Source of the DNA: Xanthostigma xanthostigma
Taxonomy: Eukaryota > Arthropoda > Insecta > Raphidioptera > Raphidiidae
Length of the DNA stretch: 64,000 nt
NCBI GenBank assembly: GCA_963575645.1
Contig: OY754467.1
Span: forward strand, 35,709,108-35,773,107
Direction: 5' to 3'
The translations under genes were made by a program, and so were the position numbers. Shown here one piece after another: positions 34,602 to 48,600 of the stretch. The first letter of the stretch is position 1; each line of letters opens with the position of its first letter. Under the pieces are notes generated by a model, which did not search any database, was not told where the DNA came from, and saw only the letters and a program-made list of their open reading frames with translations.

Positions 34602-37600
34602 GTAAACTCTATACATATTGCCAACTATGGACTTTGTGGCGTTATTAAGAGTTGTCGTTAAACGGAGAGAAGAGTATTGCGCGTGTTAATAAAACTTTTT
34701 CGTCAATACACAAAGATTTCTTTCACTCGCCATGTTCACAGTTTACAAGTTTGTGGGCAACTAAGAATATAACTTATCGACATATACTTTTATCCTATAC
34801 TGAGCATAGGAATAAAATCGCAATCGAACTATTAGGGTGCAAACATATACTTCTGTCTTTTTTTACGCCGTAAGCACTGGTATATCCAGGAGGGCAAAAC
34901 AAGCACGGGGGACCCGGCTTAATAAATTTCTAATTTGACCCCTCCTGGGCCAAAAGCTGGGTACGCCCATGTTAACGTCATAGAAAAAGACCAAGTTTTT
35001 GGAACAGAGATACTTTATTCAGATTGAATGCAAGTACATCAACCAATCCTATCATCGGAGAAATCAGGGAATTACTTCGAAGAAAGAGACACAGATTTAC
35101 TTTCGTTACGCTTTGTTGCGTTCACTCACCGCACATTGAGTAGATAAGCAATTTGATTCATATAGTTATTTAACAGATATATGCTTATCGATAAGCAGCT
35201 AAGCTAAACATATGAAAGATAATCCCAACAAATCAAAGAACGAATTTCTTAGAATCTTTGGTACGCATAATGCCGACAACAAAGCAACAAAATAACAAAC
35301 AAGTACTGTTTATTGTTTAATAATGACGTATTGTTGTCGTTATTTAGAGTGAGTGTGTCGTTATTTAGAGTGTATCATTGTATGAGCAACAAGGTAAACC
35401 AACTATAGTTAAGTAATTTCGACGTTAAGTAATTTTCGAGTTTTTCGTTATAACGAGTGACGTTAAATGGAGTTTACATTGTATCTCGTTTTACAGTTTG
35501 TTTAGGTCCCACTATCCTTCAGTCCAGACCTTCGATTCTGTGTTCAGACATTACAAAAGAAGTGTTACATAAATTTTCAAGTGCCTCAAATATGTACCTA
35601 AAAATGTTTGACTGCTCTTGGACTAAAAAAAACACTAGGCTCTGTTTTTCGATGGTGTTTCCGTGGTTCCTTTATTTCTTTTAAAATCACTCTTCGTGAA
35701 CCCAGTGTATATATTTAAAAGTAATTTATAGACGGGAAATTAATTGCCGTTGTGTTTTTTTGCAGATTTATATTTTGCTAAAAACTATTCTCTTTGTTGA
35801 TTGTATTGCAGCGTCCTCTGACAGTTATAAAAATCCAAAAAGTTGCCAATAAACCTTGAAAAAAAAAACTAATTCACCTGGCGATATTTACTCACTTTTA
35901 TTTTTAACCCAGAAACTCATATTTCATTTTATGTTTGGAATAATAACTATGATTAATTAGCACTCTAAATTTAAAACTTATCAAATTACTCAAAAAGCCT
36001 TAGATCATATTCTTATGAGATAATTTTTATGCAAATGACTTTTTGTGCCTTACGTAGAATTTGAATCGCATTTTACGCTATACTTCTGATATATACCGGG
36101 TGTCATATTTTATAGATTCCCAAATTTTTATATTCTTGCTAAACTAATAAAGGTAAAAAGAACTGGAGAACTCTTTTAGATAAAATTTAAAACATAAATT
36201 ACTATTGTGAAATTTTCCTACGGATATAGAACGTAATTATTAGTTTTCAAAATATAGCAACTGTTTGCTATGTTGTTAAGAAACATCCATTGTTACATCG
36301 CTATATTAGAAAAATTTATTTCTGAAACAATGTCACCGTCGGAATACGAGTCCCAAATCTTTCCACTATCGCGGCGAACTGACTTGCATTATTCTACAGT
36401 GAAGGTTCATATCTAACGTCACCTAAGATAAAAATTAGCTCTCGCATGATGTGAAATAAGCAGTTACGATTGCTATATATTTACTGTGTCACTGTAGAGT
36501 GTAGAGTAATGTAACTCTAGTCCGCCGCAATATAGTAGAAAGATTCAGATAAAACCTTTAAATTTCATAGGTACAGGCCAACTTCACACAAAAAAAATTA
36601 CGAAGGTGGTTTTTGAAAGACAGTTGGAAATTCAAAATATATAATTTTATATTAATAAGTCGAAAATGGAAACAACTTAAATATTTCATTTTCTTTAAAT
36701 TAGTATATTTTTAAATTCTGTAATCTAAACTTAATTAAATATGTCTCATCAAAATGAATAACAAAAAAAATCAATGAATAATGCAAAAACCATTATCTCG
36801 GAAAAAACTATCAAGATTTTTTTTTAAACAAAACTTTTTGCCAAAGGTGTAGGTGGTTTGAGAAAATAGATAAAATAACATGAAGTGATGGCCGTCACCG
36901 AAATCTAAATTAAAATCAAAATATAGACAAACACTAGGAAACAGTGGAATGACTGAGAGGATACGCAATAGCGTTGTCCCAAGGGGAAGTCGTCGAGAGC
37001 GTCGTTTGGTTCCCCTTTTTCTCTCTTACCAGCGATTCACATCACACGAGTCACAACCGAGTTGTTCAAATGAACCCAACGGAGTTTACATTGATTCATC
37101 TGATCTAAATGAAATTATGTCCGTATGTTCGTTTGGGCATCACACAAAAATGGGCTTACCAATTTCAACAAAACTTAACACACCTCTAGTTATAGGTACT
37201 AAAATTGTTGAGGATTTTTTTGAAAATGTGTATTTATTAGTAGCTGCTGTACTCAGCTTTGCTCAGGTGAAGTTTAGCTGCCGGTGTTTCATTCATTTTA
37301 AATGGTCACCCTCTCCTCCCCCGTTCACCCGTTCCGGTAGTTTTTTTCGAAAAACGGACAAACATTAATTTCTGTATTTTTTGTCTAGCTAAAATGGTTT
37401 TGCGCGGCCCCTTCAAGAAAGTTTCCATCGCCGTTTTTATTTCTTAGGACGCGAATATCGGAAATTCGTCAGAAATGCAAATATTTCTTTCGATTTTTAC
37501 AAACAACGCTCTTATATAAAGTTTCGTGTTTCACTAAAATAGTTTGAAAAAAGTCTAGTTTTTATTAAACACTTTTTTTCATTCTGTTAGGAGTTAAATT

Positions 37601-38163
37601 TAATGGCAGTGGTAAGAGGAAAACAGCCCTAAAATTTCTTAGTTTAACGTTTTCGGCTGCTGAGTCAGTTGTTTAAACGGCGTTATCATAGTATGTCTAT
37701 AAGAAATTGCAAAATCTCAAATAGTAATTTGAGAATTGATAAAAAAACAACTTTTTCCGTATATTAATCAAACTATACTAAAATAATAGGTACACAGTCC
37801 TAAATATTCATAAAAAATTGTGAAATTTAGGCGAAACCTAAAAAATTATCAACTTAAGATATTATGTCCTTTTAACAATTCTATTAGGAATGTTTGTTTA
37901 AATTATTATAGTAACATTTGCCAAAGAGCAGTGGGAATGTACTTTTTACACACGCCCTATAAAATAGCTGCTTTTCATGACTGTATAGCGATAGTAAAAT
38001 TGCCCATTTCGCACTAGTGCGTTCTCGTACTACCAATTCCATAGTAAAAGTATGAAACTATACTGCAGCGTATAAATTACAAAACGAAATTGATCTGTCA
38101 AAAATTATGTAAAAATCAGCTATTTTATAGGAGCTACTTGCAAAAAATACTAAAATAAAATAC
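34602..38163. other. Intergenic, no gene recognised
   Basis: The stretch contains a short fragment with CACTGGTATATCCAGGAGGG (34,876) and GCTGGGTACGCCCATG (34,956-34,971), probably a small MITE. A TATACCGGGTGTCATATTTT end lies at about 36,092. The 139-codon plus-strand frame at 36,949-37,368 has uneven composition and no domain, and looks like repeat-derived sequence. Confidence 0.4.
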
Positions 38164-38793
38164 TAAATGTTTTGTTTAAACTTTGGACGTTATTCTTTAA
38201 AAAACAACGGTTTGAATAAAAAAAAAGTTTGAATGAAAGTTGTTGGGTTTCTAGGGTGAAATCGTTTGGACACAATAACCACTCACACCACCTCACCCCT
38301 TATTAGCAGGGGGAGAGGGTGACTTTTGTTTTTTAAATAAGAACCCTCTTTTTTCATCGATTTTTTTTGTATGTGAAAATGAACATCTTTTGTCTAATTT
38401 TTTTTTTTAATTTAACTTAATTTTTCTGCGAAGAATCAACAGGCTCTAGAGAAAACTCCATGGTAACGAATTCGGCTCATAGTTTTTTTATTAAAACGCT
38501 CAAAAATTATGATTAGCTATTTGCAAGAAAACTAAAATTCAAATAAGAAAAATTTCAGATAAAAGATGTTTATTTTCACATACAAAAAAAAATGATAAAA
38601 AATGGGGGTTCCCATTTAAAAAACAAAGTCACCCCCTTCCTCTGCTAAGGAGTGAAGTGCTGGGGGTGGTTATTGTGTCCAAACGATTTCTCCCTCGAGA
38701 CCCAACAACTTTCGTTTGAACTTATTCAACCCGTTGTTTTTTAAAGAAGAACGTCCAAAGTTTAAAAACAACATCCGGTATATGTATTGCGTG
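38164..38793. mobile_element. Foldback MITE, about 630 bp, with about 190-bp arms
   Basis: The left arm (TTTAAACTTTGGACGTTATT, AAAAAACAACGG, GAAAGTTGTTGGGTTTC, CGTTTGGACACAATAACCAC) is mirrored by the right arm (GTGGTTATTGTGTCCAAACG, GACCCAACAACTTTCG, CCGTTGTTTTTTAAAGAA, CGTCCAAAGTTTAAAAAC). The right end is CATCCGGTATAT. The layout, with a CCCCTCTCC-type tract and a TTTTCACATACAAAAA block, parallels 789-1,423. Confidence 0.85.
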
Positions 38794-38939
38794 AGTGATA
38801 TTATGGCTCATGTGATTGTTAAAACTCGATGGCGCTTGTTTTTGTCACATTCGCAATAATATATATCATCACGCACTAGAAACATCGTCATCACCTACTA
38901 TTTTCATCTGTATAAAATTCGACGTATCGAGGAAAAGAA

Positions 38940-39541
38940 CGAATCGACTCATGCGACTCTCGATTCGTTTCCCCTTCTGCAGCTGACGCGCGGCTCCCTC
39001 TAAGCTCGCCGGCCGCACCAGGTCTCCCGTATCGCGAGATTACTCAGTAAAACAAACCACAATAGAGTATAGAACTGAGAGGAGCACATTGCAACGATAG
39101 CGCGTCATCCTCCCACCTGACACACTCTCTCGGGGGAGAGGTGCTCCAGGTCTCGACGGCGGGGCCATGTCTCACTATTCGCTCGCAATCCGCAATCGAC
39201 CGACGTCTTGGCTTTACGAACAACGTAGTATAATCGGGGATGAAGGCCTAACACCATCGCGAAAACAACAGGCCTCACCATAGAAGAAAAAACGAATAGA
39301 ATAACAAACATTATATTATATATATCAGAGACAATTTATTTATTACCGTCGTGTTTCTATTAATTTTTTCTTTAGTGTTAATTTTTTTTTCTTGTGTGTG
39401 CGCGTATAAATAATAAAATCCTGCTCTTCAATTAATAGACAATTTATAGTGCCTTTAGTTGTTTGAACAATTTATAAACAATTTAATTAAATAATATCTT
39501 TTTGTGGTGTGCGCTATTTTAAATAATTTTAACGCAACAAA
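38940..39541 (+). promoter_or_regulatory. sls: Presumptive promoter and 5' untranslated region of sallimus
   Basis: The 0.6 kb before the ATG is more GC-rich than the surrounding DNA, especially 38,980-39,260. It has E-box motifs CAGCTG (38,980-38,985) and CACCTG (39,114-39,119), the type of site used by muscle bHLH factors. A TATAAATA box lies at 39,405-39,412, which would place the start near 39,435-39,445 and give a leader of about 100 bases. TTTCTATTAATTTTTTCTTTAG (acceptor-like, ending about 39,374) means a further upstream 5' UTR exon is also possible. ATG context is AACAAAATGA, a good insect start context. The promoter call is inference. Confidence 0.45.
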
Positions 39542-39677
39542 ATGAATCGTCAACAAATCAGCAGTCAACAACAGTCGCAGCAACAGATCAGCCAATCTCA
39601 ACAGAGCCAATTTTCTCAACAGAGGATTAGCCGGACTGAACAACATGTCACCAGACAAGTGACGACGCAACAGACAG
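39542..39677 (+). CDS. sls: sallimus coding exon 1 (Gln/Ser-rich N-terminus)
   Basis: The ATG opens a 45-codon stretch with more than a third Gln, then Ser, Arg and Thr (ending VTRQVTTQQT). It ends with one base of a split codon before GTTAGC. The phase (1) fits the next exon at 58,534. The start is the first ATG after the TATA-like box. Low-complexity composition makes this the least certain exon, although phase fit, absence of stops and position support it. Confidence 0.75.
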
Positions 39678-42600
39678 GTTAGCGAGAACAGACTATAATA
39701 GCTTGTTCTGCTCTAACTCTGCACGTTGTACAATTAGCGTGTGCATTGCTGGATAAACGGATAATTACTGTAATCGCAGTATATAACCATACATTATGGG
39801 ATAGAAAATCGAGTGCCCGTGAATAAATAATGTTTTATTACTAATTAAAATTGCTAGCTACTTCACATAAATATCCAGTACCTACTTAATTTTGACCCTA
39901 AAAGTGCGGATTTGTTAAAATAGTGGAAAAACACAAAATTGGATTATTTTTTTTTTTGGGGATGATTTTTGTGAATGATTGTTTTTTAACCGACTACAGA
40001 AAAGGAGATTATCAATTCGACATGTACCTATATTATTATTTTTTTTTAAATGTTCAACCATAACTTTTCGGTTACTCGATTAAAAAAAATTCGACACCAA
40101 TTTTTGTGGACTAGTACCATATAATATTTTTTTTTATGTTATATAACAATAAAAACAGTCAAATATTTTTTTCAAAATTGGTAACTGTTCTTTTTACATT
40201 TACTAAAGATTTCACTATAAAAATCACTGTAAGTACGTCTTTCAAATACGCAAATATTCGTTGGAGTACATAATATATTACATTTATCTGTAAATTTTAA
40301 AAATTACAAATATTTGCTTCATAACTGTATTAAAGTTAATTCTTAGTTGAAATGTACCTAAGTACTAATCCTGTTACCTCCAAGCGAACAAATGCAACTT
40401 TAGATTTATGGTTTCTACTAAAAAAAATAAAATAAATATTGTCAATAGAAAACGGTTCACAAACGTTGAGCGCCCCTAGGAGATCACATCGTGTTGAGTT
40501 TAATTTTAATGTATGCTAGTAAATAAATTTGATTCGACTTGCTGCTCATAACGCTTGTGTATGCTAAATAAAATAGATAAAAAAGCTTTATAAGTTAAAC
40601 AATTTTATTGTACAAAAAAGAGAAAATAATTATGAGTCACCATAGGAGGCTTTGATTAAACTAAAATAAAATCGTGAGTGGCATTTAGTAGAAGACTTTC
40701 ATTTGTTTGAGATTGGAAATCATATTTAGCTTTCGACTGTCTTCTTCGACCATAATGCAACTATAAACAGCCCCCAAGATTTTATTTTAGTTTATTGTGA
40801 CTCATAAATAGGGGAAGACGGGGTCAATTGTAACAGTGACTATTTTAGTGACAGCTACCAACAAAATGAGAACATGACTGCATTGATGTACATTTAGTCA
40901 CTGGTGACTGAATGTACATCAATGAATTAGAATAATTTTCTCATTTTATTGGTAGATATCACTAAAATAGTCACTGTTACAATTGACCCGTGTTACAATT
41001 GACCCCGTCCTCCCCTACTTTCTAGTTTTTAGTAGGTACATCATTAGGTAATAAAACCGTTTAACTTAAAGAGCTTTTTTACCTATTTTAAAGTTTTTAG
41101 TGTGCTTTATTAAAAGTGCGATTTGCATCCGAACGAAAACCGAACCGGTCAGTTAGTTATTATAATATTGTATTGTCATCGGAACTACATATATATGCAA
41201 AATTTCAACTCAATCGGATAACGAGAAGCATTTGAAAAAGCTGCCGCACGATTTGAAACTATAAGATAGTTATAACACATATACGAGATCAAGTAAAATA
41301 AAACCGTTTAAAAACGTGTTTCGAGGCATACGCTGCCGCTTTTCATTTTAAATATGAACTACTAAATCACTACTCTAATCACGGTACAGGGTTAGATCGT
41401 CAATAATTCAACATAAGCCACTTTGTCCTGCAACCACAAATTTAGTCAGTGTATTTAAATTACCTTGCTTAAAACAGTAGCTTTGCACTGGTGGTATAGC
41501 AACTTCCGATAGACGCAATGGTTATTTTTAAAGCAGAGTTGTAATTAGATCGCGCTGGCTCAATTTTGGACCGTGCGTTGTTTGTGTGAGACATCTGCTA
41601 CAGATTTGTTGTCATCCATGTCACATAGTGTGTACGATATACAGGTGTTCCGTTTGTCATAGAAAAAACTTTAAAAAAACCTTAATCTCATAATACAGTA
41701 AACCCTCCTAGAAAATGCCGTGTTGCGTGAAACCGTGTTAAAAGGGGAATTAGATTTCGAAAACTTTCTTCTTCGTAACCCGAACCAAAGGACATACTTT
41801 ATAGGCATTCATTGTAAGGCAGAAAGTTTTTACGCATTGGTGGGATTACACGCACTGATGCGGGAACTACGTACGTTCGGGCGGCAGTAAAGAAAAAAGA
41901 ACCTATCAACTGTTGTTTAGAAGCCGTTTCCATAGCAACCCTATTACATTTTAGCTAATAGTCGCGAACAGCTGTCATTCGTGTTTTCTTTTTACGTATA
42001 ACCTCAAAGCTGCTTGCTTGGAATTTACCTGTGTTTTTAAGTAATTAAATTAATTAATGTATTTAATAAGCGTACTTACGACCGAGGTATGAAGAAAAAT
42101 AGGTGTAATATACTATTTTTTTAATCTATACAATCAATACTATTGGAAATATTAACACAAACACTTGAGTGAGTTATGAATCTAATACGTGAATTATAAT
42201 TTTATGACTCGGTGAAACATTACGATAAAACGAGCGTCCAGTGAGTTTTAACAGTCACCCAAGTCATAGAATAATCACAGACTAAATATATAGAGTATTT
42301 TTTGAACATATTCCCTATAAAAACTTTTTAACAAAAAAATTAAACCGCCGAAAAACTGAAAAGCAAAAAATAATAAATCTTTTTATTTAACTAAGTTCTA
42401 TCTAAGTAGTTGAACGTATGTGACAGTCTAGTATATCTAAGTAATTTTGAGTCGGCGTCAACAATCCTTCGCCGAAAATCTCTGAGCGTTCACGAAGTTA
42501 ATGTCAGCGACAGAGCAACCCGAACGGGCACACACTGAGGGCACACGTCTTTGCGAGTGGTCGTGTGGAGAGCGCATGTTTGGAATGTTAATGTTTATCG

Positions 42601-45600
42601 CTGGAGATTTCACGTATCATTGTTAATTTGATTTGTTTATTTCTTTTAGTGATCTTTGTTCATTGATTGTTTGACGCCGACTCAAAATTACTTAGATATA
42701 CTAGACTATCACATACGTTCAACTACGTAGATAGAACTTAGTTAAATAAAAAGATTTATTATTTTTTGCTTTTCAGTTTTTCGGCGGTTTAATTTTTTTG
42801 TTAAAAAGTTTTTATTTTATAATTTTTTGTGGCTATATAATTTATAATTGTAATACACAACTCAGCATGAAAATCTGTGAGTGAACAATAAATCACCCCT
42901 ATTTTCCCATCCTTAGGGTAGGATTTTTTTTCCAAATTTATATGAGACCAACCTCGAGGTATACCCTATCCAATAAAAAAATAATTATCAAAATCGGACT
43001 ACTCTGTAAAAAGTTATGCGTAGTCATACATTACAATCTGTGAGTGAACAATCAATAATCCCGTTTTCCTACCCTTAGGGTTGAAATTTTTTTTCCAAAT
43101 TTATATGGGACTAACTTCGGGGTATACTCTTTCCAATAAAAAAAGAATTATCAAAATTGGACTACTCGGTAAAAAGTTACGTGTGGTCATACATTACAAT
43201 CAGTGAGTGAACAATCAATTATCCCCTGTTTTCCTACCCTTAGGGTTGGAATTTTTTTACCAAATTTATATGGGACCAACTTCGGGGTATACCCTTTCAA
43301 ACAAAAAAAAATTATCAAAATCGGACTGCTCTGTAAAAAGTTATGCGTGGTCATACATAAATAAAAAAAAAAAAATAAAAAAAAAAAATATACGCGTCGA
43401 CTTGAGAACCTCCTCCGTTTTTGTTTTTCGTCGGTTAATAAAATAGCTGATTTTCACATAATTTTCTAAATGATTGACAATTCAATTTTGAGCAAGATCA
43501 CTTATGATCGTAGATTGCGTGAATTTTCTGGAGAACTTACACCTCAACTCAAAATAGCGGTTTTTAAAAAATGTCTGTCTGTGATTGCTTCTAGAACCCA
43601 AACCACTTGATCGATTTTGCTCAAATTTTGCATGTATGTTCACGACGGTTACACCTTTGCGCGAAATCACAAAATCGCTCCAAGCGCAAATCTGAGAGAA
43701 ATGATCCCATAAAACCAGTAAAAACACGTTGAAAAAAAATTGTTAACGAAAATTTTCATAAACATCACGACTCGTAACATAATAACATCCATTACGTTCT
43801 TGATAACCGTTATTTCTGTGTTGTTAAATTGTAGATTTCGTACAATTGAACACTTTCTTGAATAGGCCTGTATTTGTACAATGTGTAAATACCCTCTATA
43901 TGTAATATAGAGTACCTATACTGATGTGCGTGGACAATCAGAAAAAACAACGATGTCACTCGGTCAAGTAGAACTACAAATGCGTAAAGAACTGCCTCTA
44001 AATTCAACCTATTAAGAACCTAAGCTTTGGCAGGTTAAAAATAATAATGACCTAAACATTTGGAACATTGTCATTATCACAATAATATTACGCATAAAAC
44101 AGCTAATACCAAAATAATGCCAAGAATTTAGCATTTTGTATAATTTTTATTGGTTGCAAATACTGCCTAAAATGATTTATTAATCTTTAAGAGTACTCGT
44201 CCCTGCAAATTCCCCCTGCACCCTTCATCTCAAATCTTTTCCCCTCGCCTAAAAACAGTTCGCGCTCTCCCGACGCTATTTTTAAAGCTAGAGGGTTCTG
44301 GTAAACGCCAAATGAAAGACAAAGAATCAGACTACAGATCCTTCAGGCGAATTTTTTGAAAAACAGTTTCGCCTACGTGTGAAATAACTTATTATTTTTT
44401 TCAAAAGGTTGTAAGTTTTTTCAGGAATTTTTTTTTTCAAAAAATTCGCCTGAAGGATCTGTAGTCTGATTCTTTGTCTTTCATTTGGCGTTTACCAGAA
44501 CCCTCTAGCTTTAAAAATAGCGTCGGGAGAGTGCGAACCGTTTTTAGGCGAGGGGAAAAGTTTTGAGATGAAGGGAGCTGGGGGTGTTTGCTGGGACGAA
44601 TACTCTTAATTAAATTGTTTCACACATATGGTCCAGGGGTGGCAAACCTTTCTACATTTACGTGCGAATTTTTTTCAAAAAAGAAATTTAGCTGTCAAAA
44701 AAATGAATCAAACATATATGAAAAGAATAATTTTGATAATACACTGAGCGCTCTGAAATTTTTTCGTATTTGTTATTTGGTGATAATCAATGTTTTTCGA
44801 CATCTAGCAAATTTTTAATTATTTCGAATTTGTGCATCAATCAATGTTGTGCTCATAATAATCTGTCGCGTGCCACCCCTGGCACTATACAATTCAAGTT
44901 TCAACAAATAATTAAAGTGATGACGTTCTATTTTTAACTAAAACATTTTTTATACACCGCGTCATCTATGTACATTTAGTTATTTTGAAATGTTTTCTGA
45001 AATAGCCAGCACTAGTTTCAGAAATAATGTTCTAAAAAAATAGAAAAAACCTTAATTATATCTCCGAGAGATGTTTACACGCATTTCGCTAGCAACATCA
45101 TCAATGATCAGACCATAAAGTCTGTAACCAGGAGACCCAGCTCGAATGTAGCGGTGAACCGATATCTGTCACATGAACCAATATGGCGTCAGCTACTGGT
45201 TAACGCAGACACGTTCATGGCTTACATATGTATGTAGTGTCTGTAAAGCTAAACAACTTTGGTAACTATGGCGAAAACAGGCGGAAAAAACCGAAGTTCT
45301 CCCGGGTAGTGATAACAGCGCTCTCTCGCATGCGCCAGAAAATGGTCCGTCTCGAAACACAGCAAGCATAGGAAGCTAGGTCTCCTGGTTACAGACTTCA
45401 TGGAACAGACAATGCAATGTGATTTCATAAATTTATATACAACAATACTAATAGTTTTTTTATTTATTTATTTATCAAAACTTTAAATATCCTTACTATG
45501 TAATATGTATTCAATTAATTGACCGATTATCAAAAAAAATTAAGTATACTTTTGGCAACACTTCCTTCAAAATGTGTAGGCTTTCACGAGCACGCTGACC

Positions 45601-48600
45601 ATAAAAGAAGGAAGTACCGCACTTGTCAACACACCTGTGAGCAGCCTAGAAAGACACTTCGCCCGCTACCACATCGCCTTTGATAATGTAGATACTTCCT
45701 TCAAATTTACAAAAACTTAACAATAACTATCTACGTTAATATTCCGCAGCAAATCCCACCCTTTGTATACTTACTTTTTATTTTTACTTTTCTTTACCCA
45801 CCTCATTTTTTCTTTACTTTTTACTTTACTATTTATTTTACTTTTACTTTACTCTACTTACTTCTCGCACTCCCATCCGCGCTATATGCGCTGAGCGCGG
45901 TTTATTTAGGAAAAAAAATCCCACCCTGTTTGTCTCTAGCCTTAATATTGTTACCATTGAGTCATGTCTTGAGATGTAAACAAGCTCACCTGCATAAGTT
46001 GTTATTAGCTCTATTCTTTACAATTACACGTGCTTATTTTTTTCTTCTTAAATACATAATACATAGATAAGCTACAGTCAATTTTGTCACGAAATTAGTT
46101 ATTTTTTCTTAAATAACCTACATTTGTAATCGAACTGACAGTATTTACAACAACCAGTGATCTCTAATACATGGATTACACCACTAAAAACAACAATCAT
46201 CTGAAACTAAAAACGTTTTCGCGTGATCGAATTCTTCGATTAGTGGCCCGGTTCGGCTTCGCCCGAATTTGTAGATTGCCACCGTTTTTTCGTCGACTTA
46301 CGTTGCAAAATTGAACCCCACGAAAAGCGCTGTTATTTTAACGCGATAATATATAGCCTACGTCCATTCTGAAGGTCCATTTTAAATATTGGTCACAAAA
46401 TTTTTGAAATCAGATGAGTAGTTTCGGAGATTACCCTCCTACATCCAAACTTACAAAGTTTACCGCTTTATAATATTAGTATAGATGTAAATCTAAAAGC
46501 AAGTAAGAGAATGAAAATGTATCCACATGTCGATTTTAGCTGCGCACGAGCTGAGCTCATATGCGGTATGATTTATAAACAAACGTATCAGTTAACAGTT
46601 CGAGCGGTTCTAATAGGTTAACAGCCAACATTTATGTGACAAAAATAGGCATGAAACATATGTGCAGCGAATGCCCATTTGTGGTGACAATATAAAATGC
46701 ACATTATTTAAGCAGTCATTATGAGAACAATCACGCCTTAAAAAATACAGACTTGAAATAAACAAGCATTTGTTTTCATTAAAATTGTTCTATCGAATTT
46801 ACAATTGCATTATTTAACAGCATTTTTCCGCCATTTTATTCGCAAAAACGTCAATTTTGAACGAAGATTCTTTGACGAGATACTAATCGTAATTCAAGCG
46901 TCCCATACAAAGTTTGTGTAGAAATCGAAATCAGTTCATCCGTTTTCGAGTGATGACAGAACCAACAGAAAGTTTAAAAAAACTCCGGAAAAAATACAAT
47001 AAACGAAAATATAGATAGAAGTATTATATTAGTACAATACCTATATTTGTACTAATATTAATAAAGGGTACTGTGTGTAAGTTTGGATGTAGGAGGTAAT
47101 CTCCGAAACGACTCATCCGATTTCAAAAAAAATTTCACCAATATTTAGGATGGACTTTCAGGATGGACATAGGCTATATATTATAGCGTTAAAATAAAAG
47201 AATTTTTCGTGGTGACAAATTTTGCAACATAAGTCTTCAAAAAAACGGTGGTATAATCTACAAATTCGGACGAAGCCGGACCAAGCCGCTATAGTTGATA
47301 GTAGAGATAATACATGCAGCTTTCAAAATATTTTACGGGCACTTTTGCGTTTCTTTCGGATTCCAAGGGATTTCTAAAGGTGTTGTGTAATTTTGATCAA
47401 ATTGAACGCCCATTTTATTTTACTATTTACACATTTACCGATAAAGTTCTAGTGCACTCGATAAAAAACAATATACTTTGTGGAATGCAGATAATAGTGT
47501 ATTATATAAATTACATAAATAAAACGATAATTCAATTTGTATCATGTTTGTAATCGGATATTACGAATAGTGTGTCAAACCATAGGCGTCCGTTGTGGGA
47601 GGGGTCTTTATATTATAATTATGCATCGCTCATGTAAAGTGATATGAAAAATGGTATAATTAGGTGAATGATGTAATCGAGTAGAAGCTAAATGGTTAAC
47701 CCATAAATAACAGTTTAGTGGACGATGGCCTCGTCAAATTATCAAATCAAAGCACATATTATAATAAGTACAATAAAATACCGCTGTTATACATACAAAA
47801 CAAGTCCAATATTTTTTTAGTCAATTGCTCGTATTATACAGGTGTTAGGATATTGACCGACAAACATTGCAAACGGCCAAATGTGTATCGGACACCCCTG
47901 AGTAAAAGCTGACTAAATTCTGAGGCCGGATTCGAATACTACCTCAGGACTTATTTATTTAATTATTTTTATTTTTTTTTCTATTTTTATTTTATTATTG
48001 TAGGTATTCAAATTAATATAAATTCCTTTTATTTTCTACCATGCCAACTTTACAAGTAGGGAATGGTACTTACTAATTTAGGTCAAAAGTCACTTTTCAA
48101 AATTATCCTCGAATCCAAAAAAACATATTTTTGGTGAAAATCTATTCGTCTATGAGCACGATACAGGTCAAACGGATGTGTGGATTAAAACCAAATTTTG
48201 GAAGGATTTTGGACACGCCCATATGAAGACCCCTATCATTTTTGGGGAAAATCGCCACATGCGCAGAAGAGATTACAACTTTTTTTTCTATATTAAGACG
48301 GTATACTTTTAAAAACGATTAATTATTCTACTTATTTTTTCAATAAAGTTTTGTAAAAGAAATGTTTCATAGTTTCGGAAATATTTCTAAACTAAAACAA
48401 TCAGCTGTTCTTTTGATCTGAATATCTGTGCAAAAATAATTAGGTAGCTGACTGCATTAAGCTCCAAAAATGTTTCCTTATGTCACTATATGCAAACAAA
48501 TAACAATATGATGATATAATATATTACTGTCCTTTACCCGCGTCTCCGCACGCGTTAGAAAAATTTTATTTTATTTATTACAATTTGTAAATGTCAGTAT

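Noticed and set aside
36949-37368. 139-codon plus-strand ORF as a gene
   Set aside because: Uneven composition, no domain, no splice or promoter context; the sequence style is repeat-derived.
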